Source: Verrucomicrobiia bacterium (GTDB lineage: Bacteria; Verrucomicrobiota; Verrucomicrobiia; Limisphaerales; JADLHS01). Taken from it: a DNA stretch of 64,000 nucleotides. Where the stretch lies: contig JAHCLO010000004.1 of NCBI GenBank assembly GCA_026125285.1, positions 248,001 to 312,000 of the forward strand, in the 5' to 3' direction. A program made the position numbers and the translations under genes. Of the stretch, positions 1 through 9,774 are shown in pieces. Position 1 is the stretch's first letter, and each line of letters opens with the position of its first letter. The notes under the pieces were generated by a model. That model ran no database searches. It was not told where the DNA came from and saw nothing but the letters and a program-made list of their open reading frames with translations.

Positions 1-123
1 CGCCTCCTCACGTCGGCGGCTACGAGCGAAGGGTTCGACGGGAGGGTTAGCAGCGGACGCGGGCAGGTGATGGGCAAGAGCAGTTCCTGGCTGACTGCCC
101 GCCATTTGCCCGTGACCGCGAGA
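1..123. other. Left edge, no gene recognised
   Basis: I see no gene here. The stretch lies downstream of the leftward PDZ-protein gene and holds no convincing terminator or conserved coding sequence. Confidence 0.4.
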
Positions 124-1203
124 TCAGAAGTCAGTCGGCGACTCGGCTTCCCCAACCTTCTGGCCGTCTGCCGTGAGCTTGTCCAACAAGGGTTCAATCC
201 TGTCCCAAAGCTCCCTGGGCACGGCGGCCTGCTGCTCCGGCGTTTCAATCTCGCCTTCAAAGAGCAGCTTGCCGTATGGATCGTGCGCCGTGAGACTCTT
301 GCGAGGATTGGCCACGATCACGTAATTGCCGGTTTGATCGGTCTTCACAATGGTCTGAACCGAATCTGTCCGCGTTTTCACGGTCACTGCGGCGTCCTCT
401 CGGACGGTGGCGAGTCCACGGGCGAGGTCTTCCAGCGTCTTGGCGGTGGGACCGAATTTCTTCAGGTTGTTCGTGGCTTGACGCAGAGCCTCCTGGGCGG
501 ATTTTCGTGCGGCCTCCAAGCCGCGCCGGGCTTCGCGCTGGATTTCCTCGTGGTCAATGCGCAACTCGCCCAGCGAGTGCTGGAGATGCTTGAGTTGTTC
601 GCGCAAGTTTTCACCGGGGCGATCCAGCAGATGCAGCTTCAACTCGCGGAATTTGTCCGCTGCCTCAAGCCAACGCGGCTCGTCTCCGAGACCTCCGAGG
701 TGCGCGGTGGTTTCGGAAAGCGTCACCGTGGTGGATTCCTTTTCGCCGCTGCGGTATCTGACGATCGTGACATTATCGCCAGGCTTGCGCACTTGGATCA
801 GTCTTCGAAGTTGTTCGGGGTGAACCAGCGCATGGCCTTCCAGGGCAACGAGCACGTCATGCCTTTGCAGGTTTGCTCTGGCCGCCGGACTTTCCGGGAC
901 GACGTAAATCACTGTTAGTCCCACGCCAGGGTCGAGGCCGAGTTGAGCCGCCAAGGCTTCCGTCGCCTCTTCCGTAGCCACGCCCAGCCACGTGCGCTGG
1001 TCGGGCACGCTTTCCGGAGCGCCCGGTTCGCGGCGTTCAATGCGCACGCTTTCAACTTTATGGATCGTGTTTGTTTCGTTTGTTTGGACACCCTGATCCG
1101 CCGACGCCGACACATTTTCCGAGTCAGCGTTTACTTGCAGGGCGAGAAGGCAGGCCGTCAGGATGAGTATCAAGCTGCGAGTTTGTTGCGTCATAATGTT
1201 CAT
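124..1203 (-). CDS. Secreted PDZ-domain protein
   Basis: The 359-residue product begins with a signal peptide (hydrophobic LILILTACLLALQVNA, residues about 11-26). Residues about 70-155 form a PDZ domain, seen in WLGVATEEA, the GLTVIYVVPESPAARA loop and DVLVALEG. It resembles the PDZ domains of HtrA/DegP proteases, but no protease domain is present. Residues about 180-260 are rich in Lys, Glu, Arg and Leu and probably form a coiled coil. It is the last gene of a three-gene leftward operon (ECF sigma, anti-sigma-like protein, this gene), so it may be the envelope sensor or effector of that sigma circuit. That role is inferred from order only. Confidence 0.8.
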   Translation of the reverse strand: MNIMTQQTRSLILILTACLLALQVNADSENVSASADQGVQTNETNTIHKVESVRIERREPGAPESVPDQRTWLGVATEEATEALAAQLGLDPGVGLTVIYVVPESPAARANLQRHDVLVALEGHALVHPEQLRRLIQVRKPGDNVTIVRYRSGEKESTTVTLSETTAHLGGLGDEPRWLEAADKFRELKLHLLDRPGENLREQLKHLQHSLGELRIDHEEIQREARRGLEAARKSAQEALRQATNNLKKFGPTAKTLEDLARGLATVREDAAVTVKTRTDSVQTIVKTDQTGNYVIVANPRKSLTAHDPYGKLLFEGEIETPEQQAAVPRELWDRIEPLLDKLTADGQKVGEAESPTDF

Positions 1204-1223
1204 GGTTCACTGCGGTTTCGATT

Positions 1224-1715
1224 TCAGTAAGTTTCAAAACTAACGGGAACAACCTCGACACGCGGGGTTCGCTGATGAATGGCCACCCCTTGTGCGGTGT
1301 CGCGCAGAACCACTTCGTCCATCCATCCGCGAACACGAACCCGCACGTGTTCACCATCGGGCAGCGTGGCCACGGCATCAAAGGAACCCACCAATTCCCG
1401 GTCAATGGCCACCTCGTCGGCACGGAGGGGCGTCGCGTTGCCCGCACTTGAAGCGCCGATGTCTTCGGCGCTCTCGCGGTTTTGCGCCAACCACCAAAAG
1501 GCCGCCGCGCATATCGTGGCCGTCGCCGGAGCCAACCAGCGCCACCAGCGCCAGCCCAGGGTTGCCGACGGCAAAGCGGCCCGGATCGGCGAACGCGCAA
1601 GTGCTTGGGGCCGGGCGGCGGACAACCGCGCAACCACGTTCTCCGGCAACTTCGCCGGACGCAGCCCTTGCAGTTCTGCTTCCACGGATTCGCGTTCGTG
1701 TTCGTGCTCCTTCAC
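1224..1715 (-). CDS. Membrane protein, probable anti-sigma factor
   Basis: The 163-residue product has a short charged N-terminal part, one transmembrane segment near residues 52-76 (Trp-rich WRWWRWLAPATATICAAAFWW) and a C-terminal part predicted outside the membrane. Its ATG overlaps the stop of the upstream ECF sigma gene by four bases (ATGA), so the two are probably translationally coupled. Gene order and a single-pass topology fit an anti-sigma factor. The N-terminal region shows no clear zinc-binding HxxxCxxC motif, so the call rests on context. Confidence 0.6.
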   Translation of the reverse strand: MKEHEHERESVEAELQGLRPAKLPENVVARLSAARPQALARSPIRAALPSATLGWRWWRWLAPATATICAAAFWWLAQNRESAEDIGASSAGNATPLRADEVAIDRELVGSFDAVATLPDGEHVRVRVRGWMDEVVLRDTAQGVAIHQRTPRVEVVPVSFETY

Positions 1716-2227
1716 GTCAGCACCTCTTTCGTCAGTTTGCGCAGTTCGTCCAGTCCGTACCGATATCGCGAGGCAGCGGTGTTGACCGGAACGCCCAGGA
1801 CTTCCGCAAGTTCAGCGTAAGTCAATTCGCCCCATATTCTCAACGTGATCACTTCACGGTACATAGCCGGCAACTGGCCAAGCGCCGCCTGAATCAGGCG
1901 AACCCTTTCACGATCCTCGGCCGCGTGGTCAAACCAACATTCGGGAGAAGTCTGCGCGACCGTCTCCCGACGCGTGCGTCGCTCCTGACTGCGGGCCAAA
2001 TCAATGGCCCGGCGGCGGATGGTGGCGAAAACCAGCGAAAGGGGAGGTGGGGCGTTGTCAGTCTGACGTTGCCAGCTTTCCACAATGGCTTCCTGCACCA
2101 CATCCTGGGCGTCCGCCTCGCACCGGGACTGTTGCCGGGCAAACAGCAGCAGCTTGGGGGCATGATGATCCACCCAGCGGTCCCATTCCGATGTCGTCGG
2201 TAATTCATTTGTTGAACCGCTCTTCAC
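1712..2227 (-). CDS. RNA polymerase ECF sigma factor
   Basis: The 171-residue product has sigma-70 region 2 (ADAQDVVQEAIVESWQR, residues about 38-55) and region 4 (LPAMYREVITLRIWGELTYAELAEVLGVP, helix-turn-helix, residues about 118-150), the minimal layout of an extracytoplasmic-function sigma factor. It directs RNA polymerase to a small regulon, probably including its own operon. It is first in a leftward operon with a membrane protein and a PDZ protein. The ATG at 2227 gives a full region 2. I could not assign a promoter motif. Confidence 0.9.
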   Translation of the reverse strand: MKSGSTNELPTTSEWDRWVDHHAPKLLLFARQQSRCEADAQDVVQEAIVESWQRQTDNAPPPLSLVFATIRRRAIDLARSQERRTRRETVAQTSPECWFDHAAEDRERVRLIQAALGQLPAMYREVITLRIWGELTYAELAEVLGVPVNTAASRYRYGLDELRKLTKEVLT

Positions 2228-2431
2228 GCGATTTCCAGTGTGATAGCGTCACCGCCCAAGGTTCTTGTCTAAAGAAAATTCAACCGTCCGTGCCAAGTTT
2301 GACCACACCGATTAGCAGGCCATTCAAGTGCAACGCACTCCGCGCCTTACAGGTCTTCAAAGGGGAGGGCAGTTCCCCCGCAGCCAAACGCAGGTTTGCC
2401 AAGCACACCGTATCCAGCTATCTGTTACGCC

Positions 2432-2995
2432 ATGATAACCCTGATTGTTGGCACGAACCGACCCGGCAGCAACACCCGCAAACTCGCGCGCCAGATGGAA
2501 GAAGTTTACGCCGAGTTCAACGTCCCGCTCCGCGTGCTGGATCTTGCCCAACTGCCCACGGAGATTTTTGCGCCAACGGCCTACGCCGAGAAACCGAAAT
2601 CCTTCCAACCGTTTTCTGAGGCCGTGCTGCAATCGTCCGGCCTGCATGTGGTGACCCCCGAATACAACGGCAGCCTGCCCGGCGTGCTCAAGTATTTCAT
2701 AGACATGCTGAAGTTCCCGGAGAGCTTCGAGCGACGCCCCGTCTGTTTTACCGGGTTGGCTGCAGGCGTGTGGGGCGCACTACGACCGGTGGAGCAGTTG
2801 CAGGCGATTTTCGGCTATCGTAACGCCTACATTTATCCTGAGCGCGTTTTTCTGCCACAGGTCAATGGCCTGCTCGATGACGCGGGCCGGCTCCAGGATG
2901 TCGAACTGTTGGAGCGCTTGAAGAAGCAAATCGGAGGTTTCGTCGGTTTTGTCGAACGCCTGCAAGACCAGAAGTGCGTGAAGCCCAAAAACTAA
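2432..2995 (+). CDS. NADPH-dependent FMN reductase family protein
   Basis: This flavodoxin-fold protein of 187 residues probably reduces FMN or quinone-like substrates with NAD(P)H in the cytoplasm. The N-terminal phosphate-binding loop reads VGTNRPGSNTRKLA, and the family signature TPEYNGSLPGVLKYFIDML lies near residue 75. I chose ATG 2432 because the beta strand MITLIVGTN starts there; an ATG 36 bases upstream would add an unconserved MPSTPYPAICYA. A secreted peroxiredoxin follows 25 bases later, which may point to a shared redox role. Confidence 0.85.
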   Translation: MITLIVGTNRPGSNTRKLARQMEEVYAEFNVPLRVLDLAQLPTEIFAPTAYAEKPKSFQPFSEAVLQSSGLHVVTPEYNGSLPGVLKYFIDMLKFPESFERRPVCFTGLAAGVWGALRPVEQLQAIFGYRNAYIYPERVFLPQVNGLLDDAGRLQDVELLERLKKQIGGFVGFVERLQDQKCVKPKN

Positions 2996-3020
2996 AAACA
3001 CCAACCATGGGAAAACGCTG

Positions 3021-3563
3021 ATGAAATCCAACCTTCCACAAGTTCTGCTGCCGGTAGCCTTGGGGTTGATGACTGGAGCGTCACTGTGCCTGGCCCAACC
3101 GGCCCACATCCCGAAGGTTGGTGAGGCGGCCCCGCTGGTCAGCGGCAAGACCGAGAAAGGCGAAACCTGGAAACTCACCGATGCCAAGAGCAAGCATAAC
3201 GTGATCCTGTACTTCTATCCCAAAGACGACACGCCCGGTTGCACCAAGGAGGCGTGCGGTTTTCGCGACAGCATGGGCGATTTGAAAAAGCTCGACGTCG
3301 AAGTCGTTGGTATCAGTTTTGACAGCGAGGAGAGCCATCGTGCGTTCATTGAGAAGCATAAACTCAATTTCTCGCTGCTTGCGGACACGGACGGCAAAAT
3401 CACCGATGCCTTCGGCGTGCGGTCTCCGGGCCGGAATGTGGCTCGCCGCGTGAGTTTTCTCATCGGCAAGGACGGCAAAATCGCCCATGTAACCGATTCG
3501 CCACAAGCGGACGTTCACTTGAGCGAAATGAAGGAGGCCGTGGCGAAATTGAAAAAGAACTGA
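3021..3563 (+). CDS. Secreted peroxiredoxin, Bcp/AhpC-TSA type
   Basis: The 180-residue protein has a signal peptide ending near SLCLAQ (residue 26), followed by a thioredoxin-fold peroxiredoxin domain. The motif DDTPGCTKEACGFRD carries the peroxidatic Cys74 and a second Cys79 five residues on, the arrangement of Bcp-type atypical two-Cys enzymes. It would reduce peroxides outside the cytoplasm, whereas most Bcp proteins are cytoplasmic. It lies just downstream of an FMN reductase and upstream of the metal-resistance block, where protection from metal-driven peroxide stress would make sense. Confidence 0.9.
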   Translation: MKSNLPQVLLPVALGLMTGASLCLAQPAHIPKVGEAAPLVSGKTEKGETWKLTDAKSKHNVILYFYPKDDTPGCTKEACGFRDSMGDLKKLDVEVVGISFDSEESHRAFIEKHKLNFSLLADTDGKITDAFGVRSPGRNVARRVSFLIGKDGKIAHVTDSPQADVHLSEMKEAVAKLKKN

Positions 3564-3746
3564 AACCAGGTCGGCGCTCGATTCAGCACTCTTGTCGGAA
3601 TATGTTTGCGGGATCCTGGGATTGGCGAGGTACGACTGTTTGTGCCACGTTCAAAATGAACTAGCCCGAGTACTGCGGTACGAAAGCCTCTGGGGTTTTG
3701 CCCCGCAAGGAGGCGTCCCCAGCAACTTCGCACGACGCCAACTGGC

Positions 3747-4145
3747 CAAATCCGAGACTGGCTGTTTGAATCCGCCCTGCCGCTGGCTGAACGCGAAGAA
3801 TGCCAATATCTCCACCGACTGGCTATCTTGGTAGTAGAGCAGCCAGCAGTGCTGCGGGCACTGGAAGACATGAAGAACGTTTTGGTGAGACATCGAACCG
3901 CCGAAGAGCGGTTGCGATTACTTGCCGAAAGGGAATCCGCAGCCGAGCGAGTCCTGCGCATGGCCCAAGCACAATACGTGGCAGGTGCCATTAACTCGCT
4001 GGAAGCGACCAACGCGGAACGCGCCTCCCTGGCTGCAGCACGGTAAACAGTGGCGGCGGCGACAGAACAGCAACTGGCGCTGGTGGCACTCTACAAGGCA
4101 GTGGACAGCGGATGGAATGAAACGCAGTTCATGGCACACCAATGA
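3747..4145 (+). pseudogene. Remnant of a TolC-family outer-membrane efflux gene
   Basis: One frame encodes a helical stretch typical of the C-terminal half of TolC/CusC proteins: ESAAERVLRMAQAQYVAGAI, then SLEATNAERASLAAAR, a stop codon at 4044-4046, and in the same frame TVAAATEQQLALVALYKAVD and SGWNETQF before a second stop at 4143. The LVALYKAxxxGW ending is characteristic of the family. The N-terminal half is missing and no start is evident. It is probably the remains of an older efflux operon next to the present one. The rest of 3564-4184 shows nothing I can name. Confidence 0.65.
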
Positions 4146-4184
4146 AGACACCCATCACAGGCGACCTGTGGTTAGACCGGACTT

Positions 4185-4736
4185 TTAGCGGCAGTGCTCG
4201 GTGTGGCTGGATTCGCCGCAAGTGCAGTCGAGGCAACCATGTTTGCTGCACGCCCGGCAGTTCCTGGAGAGCAATTCGCGCAGATGTTTGCGGGCGCGAT
4301 ACAGCCGCACGGTCAGATTGTTCTTTGTCAAACCCAGGTGCGCGCCCACCTCGGCAGGGTCTTTGCCGTCCAGGTCAATTTGTTGCAGTAGTTCCCGATA
4401 TTGCGTTGGTACGGACGGCAACAGTCGCCGGAAACATTGGCACAGCAGTCGTTCAGTGGCGGCGCTGGGCGCTTCGGGAAGTTCAGCCTCGAATCGGGCC
4501 AGCGCTCGACTGCGGGCATCATTGCGCCGATAGAGGTCAATGATCGAGCGGCGCAGAATCCGATAGAACCACGCCACCGAATCCTCGGCATTGGCGGGTT
4601 TTCGATCGGCAGATAGGGCTTTCACCAGACTGTCCTGCACAAGATCCGCCGCCAGAGCATCATCGCCGACCCGCTTACGGGCAAACCCGATGAAGGTTTG
4701 GAGATTCTTCACGAGGGAATCTTCAACGCTGTGCAT
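4185..4736 (-). CDS. CorE-like ECF sigma factor with Cys-rich metal-sensing tail
   Basis: The 183-residue protein has sigma region 2 (DDALAADLVQDSLVKAL, residues about 25-41) and region 4 (LPSVPTQYRELLQQIDLDG, then AEVGAHLGLTKNNLTVRLYR). After region 4 comes a tail with the pattern CRAC, HGC, LDCTC, HTEHC, that is seven cysteines and three histidines in about 25 residues. This is the layout of CorE/CorE2 sigma factors of Myxococcus, in which the cysteine-rich tail binds copper, cadmium or zinc directly and no anti-sigma factor is needed. No anti-sigma gene is adjacent. It is divergent from a copper P-type ATPase, a plausible target. The metal bound cannot be read from the sequence. Confidence 0.85.
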   Translation of the reverse strand: MHSVEDSLVKNLQTFIGFARKRVGDDALAADLVQDSLVKALSADRKPANAEDSVAWFYRILRRSIIDLYRRNDARSRALARFEAELPEAPSAATERLLCQCFRRLLPSVPTQYRELLQQIDLDGKDPAEVGAHLGLTKNNLTVRLYRARKHLRELLSRNCRACSKHGCLDCTCGESSHTEHCR

Positions 4737-4771
4737 GTCGCAACCCTATCGATGCGGCCGACCAGCGGCAA

Positions 4772-4799
4772 GGGCGCTTCCGACTGGGCGCTTCCGACT
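4772..4799. promoter_or_regulatory. Perfect tandem 14-bp repeat between divergent sigma and ATPase genes
   Basis: GGGCGCTTCCGACT occurs twice back to back (4772-4785 and 4786-4799) in the gap between the CorE-like sigma gene and the copper ATPase gene. It could be a duplicated promoter element or binding site, or a replication-slippage product. There is no direct evidence of function. Confidence 0.35.
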
Positions 4800-4850
4800 G
4801 CCGGAAATTAAGATGTAATCATTTTCAGACTCGTGCGTTTGGTTTGGCAG

Positions 4851-7443
<2,593 letters not shown>

Positions 7444-7664
7444 GCCACCCGACTCACCGCCAGGGTGAAAAGCTTCCGCAATCGGTGTGGTTCACTGTTC
7501 AGACCAGCGCATTCACCAGATGACATTTGCTGATTGCCAGTGCCGGGCAAAGTGGTAAAGAATTCCTTAGTGATTTGACCCGCATCGGGGTATGAAATTG
7601 AGGGCGTGCAGGGATAAAGGGCGTGAGTGCAAGCAGGATTCACGATTAACAAAGACTCAAAAAC

Positions 7665-7946
7665 ATGAAGAACTTAACCAAACTGATCAGTCTGACTTTG
7701 GGCGCGGCCCTGATGGCCACCACTGCCTTGGCACAGGAGAAAAAGCCCGAGAAAGCCAAGCCTTACACCCTCGACAAATGCCTTGTTTCTGATGAGAAGC
7801 TCGGCGAAATGGGCAAGCCGTATGTCTTCGTTCACGAAGGACGAGAGATCAAGCTATGCTGCAAACCTTGCCTGAAAGGGTTCAAGAAGGATCCGGCCAA
7901 GCACATCAAGAAGCTCGAGGCGGCGGAGAAGGCCGCCAAGAAGTAA
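7665..7946 (+). CDS. Small secreted YHS/TRASH-like metal-binding protein
   Basis: The 93-residue product has a signal peptide (ISLTLGAALMATTALAQ) followed by a short domain, KPYTLDKCLVSDEKLGEMG, then VHEGREIKLCCKPCLKGF and a Lys-rich tail. The cysteines of KC and CCKPC followed by an aromatic residue resemble YHS/TRASH metal-binding modules. A paralogue of about half-identical sequence lies at 16690-16974, at the other end of the efflux operon. I infer a periplasmic metal chaperone or sensor, but no experimentally known family is recognised. Confidence 0.75.
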   Translation: MKNLTKLISLTLGAALMATTALAQEKKPEKAKPYTLDKCLVSDEKLGEMGKPYVFVHEGREIKLCCKPCLKGFKKDPAKHIKKLEAAEKAAKK

Positions 7947-7954
7947 CCAAAAAA

Positions 7955-7974
7955 CGCCAAAATTGAGTTTGGCG
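7955..7974 (+). terminator. Possible hairpin after the small metal-binding gene
   Basis: CGCCAAA and TTTGGCG form a 7-bp stem with a 6-base loop nine bases after the stop codon. No T-run follows, so it may only attenuate transcription or be unrelated. Confidence 0.25.
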
Positions 7975-8003
7975 CGAATGGATCGCGCGATTAACTTGCT
8001 GCC

Positions 8004-8345
8004 GTGAAAACGTTGCTCGCCTGCTTGATGAGCGTGGTCCTTGTGTGGACCCCGGCGGGGCTGACGTTTGGCACGATCCCGGATAATGCAGAGCGCGCTG
8101 CCTGCCGCTGCTGCGATTGTGGCGGTTCGGGTTGTTGCGTTTCCCCCTCTGCGCCGGAGTCACCGCCGCTGCCTGCCATTCCGGCCCCCGCCGGGAATTC
8201 CTCGCCACTCTGGCTTCTACCCGTGCCGGCGCCCTGCTGGACCCTGTCTGAGTCCACAAGCCTGCGCGTGGCTTCCCCAAATTCTCTCTCGCTGACGACG
8301 TTCAGCGTGCCGCTGTTCACGCGGTATTGCGCCCTGCTGATCTGA
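8004..8345 (+). CDS. Small secreted Cys-rich, Pro-rich protein
   Basis: The 113-residue product starts at GTG. A signal peptide (TLLACLMSVVLVWTPAGLTFG) is followed by the cluster CRCCDCGGSGCC, a Pro-rich linker and a C-terminal VPLFTRYCALLI. The cysteine cluster suggests binding of soft metal ions in the periplasm. It sits at the head of the tolC-cusB-cusA genes, so a part in copper handling is likely but unproven. I do not recognise the family. Codon use fits the neighbours and the frame is open, but it could be missed or miscalled by gene finders. Confidence 0.55.
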   Translation: MKTLLACLMSVVLVWTPAGLTFGTIPDNAERAACRCCDCGGSGCCVSPSAPESPPLPAIPAPAGNSSPLWLLPVPAPCWTLSESTSLRVASPNSLSLTTFSVPLFTRYCALLI

Positions 8346-8436
8346 TTCTTCCTGGCCAGACGCCCGCAGTGTGTACCGCGCCGGCGCATTGCGTACTCCT
8401 TGGGTCGTTCGGCGCAGGAAGAGCATTCAAATCAGC

Positions 8437-9774
8437 ATGAAAACAAACATCCTTTTCAGTCTTACTCTGCTTGTCCTGGCAAATGCAGCGTCCGGGGACA
8501 CGGTTTCCCAGCCGGCGCGACCCGAGACCGGGCCGTTACGGATTACGCCGGAGTTGATCACGCAATTTGCCGAGGAAATGCGGACCAAGCACCCCGCCTT
8601 GCAGGCGGCAGAGGCGACTGTGGCCGCCGCCGTGGCCAACGAAGCCACCGTGCGCCGTTGGGAAGATCCCATGCTGCGCTTCGGAGGCATGGCGGCGGAA
8701 ACGATGATGCGCGCTGACGAAGGCGATCTGCTCTACGGGATCGAACAGAAGCTGCCGCTGTTTGGCAAGCCACAGGCCAGCCGTTCGCTTGCGCGGGCGG
8801 AAACCGGCGTGGCGACGGCCGATGCCGAGTTTCGATTCCAACGCCTGCGCCGCGACCTGGCCTTGGCCGTGTTCCAGACCGCGTTGGCCGACCGCGTAGT
8901 GGAAATCGGACGGCAGGATTTGGACTGGTTGGAAACGTTGGTCGCCGTGGCGAAGCACCGTTACGAAGCCGGCGACACCACCCAACTTGACGTCCTACGA
9001 CTGCAAAACGAACGCGCTCGACGCCAGACCCGGCTGCAAACGGAAACCGACATGCGCGGTCAGGCGCGGGTCAACCTCAACCGCCTGCTCAATCGCCCGT
9101 TGGATTCGCCTTGGCCCAACCTGCTATTGCCGGATGTGGCTCGTCCCGTGGCCTACAGCCCAAGGTTGATGGAACTGGCGCTGAAATTTGAACCGGGGAT
9201 CAGCTTGCGCCGCCAACAGGTCACCCAAGCGGAGGCGGCGGTGACGGTCGCCCGGCGCGAACGGTATCCCGACGTGAGCGTGGGCGCCGAGGCGCGCAAT
9301 TACACCGGCAACGGAGAGTTCCGTCAGGGGATGCTGATGCTTGGTTTCAATCTGCCCCTCGGTAACCGCAAGCGTTACGCGGCAGCGATTCGGCGGGAAC
9401 AAGCCCGCGCGCAATCCATTGAACTTGAACTGGCCGACGCCGAACTGGCGCTACGCAATGAAATTCACGAACTGATAGTGAGAATTGATGCGGCCCGTCG
9501 CGAAGCACTCGTTTTCCAGGATGAAATCGCTCCGCGTAGCCGGGCGGCGCTCGCAAGCGCCCAAGCCGCGTGGGAGTCGGGCCGCGGGATGATGATTGAT
9601 CTGTTGGATGCGCGCCGGATGCTCCTAGAGGCCCAAGTGATGCAGGCCCGGGCGGTGGCTGAACAGTACGAATGGTTGAGTGATCTGGTTTTGTGTTGTG
9701 GAATAGGCGACTTGGAGGCTCTCGAAATGATCGGCGCACTGCCGGAACAGCAGAACGGAGAGGATACGCGATGA
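8437..9774 (+). CDS. TolC-family outer-membrane efflux protein (CusC-like)
   Basis: This outer-membrane channel of about 445 residues works with CusB- and CusA-like partners to push metal ions out of the cell. It has a signal peptide (MKTNILFSLTLLVLANAASG) and the two OEP repeats: HPALQAAEATVAAAVANEA and LFGKPQASRSLARAETGVA in the first, GISLRRQQVTQAEAAVTVAR and FNLPLGNRKRYAAAIRREQA in the second. ATG 8437 is preferred over an upstream ATG at 8371 because the signal peptide begins there. Its stop overlaps the cusB start by four bases. Confidence 0.9.
   Translation: MKTNILFSLTLLVLANAASGDTVSQPARPETGPLRITPELITQFAEEMRTKHPALQAAEATVAAAVANEATVRRWEDPMLRFGGMAAETMMRADEGDLLYGIEQKLPLFGKPQASRSLARAETGVATADAEFRFQRLRRDLALAVFQTALADRVVEIGRQDLDWLETLVAVAKHRYEAGDTTQLDVLRLQNERARRQTRLQTETDMRGQARVNLNRLLNRPLDSPWPNLLLPDVARPVAYSPRLMELALKFEPGISLRRQQVTQAEAAVTVARRERYPDVSVGAEARNYTGNGEFRQGMLMLGFNLPLGNRKRYAAAIRREQARAQSIELELADAELALRNEIHELIVRIDAARREALVFQDEIAPRSRAALASAQAAWESGRGMMIDLLDARRMLLEAQVMQARAVAEQYEWLSDLVLCCGIGDLEALEMIGALPEQQNGEDTR

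Noticed and set aside
1292-2203. Plus-strand open frame of 303 codons over the sigma and anti-sigma genes
   Set aside because: The minus-strand genes have sigma-factor motifs and coupled starts; the plus-strand frame is Arg/Pro-rich shadow.
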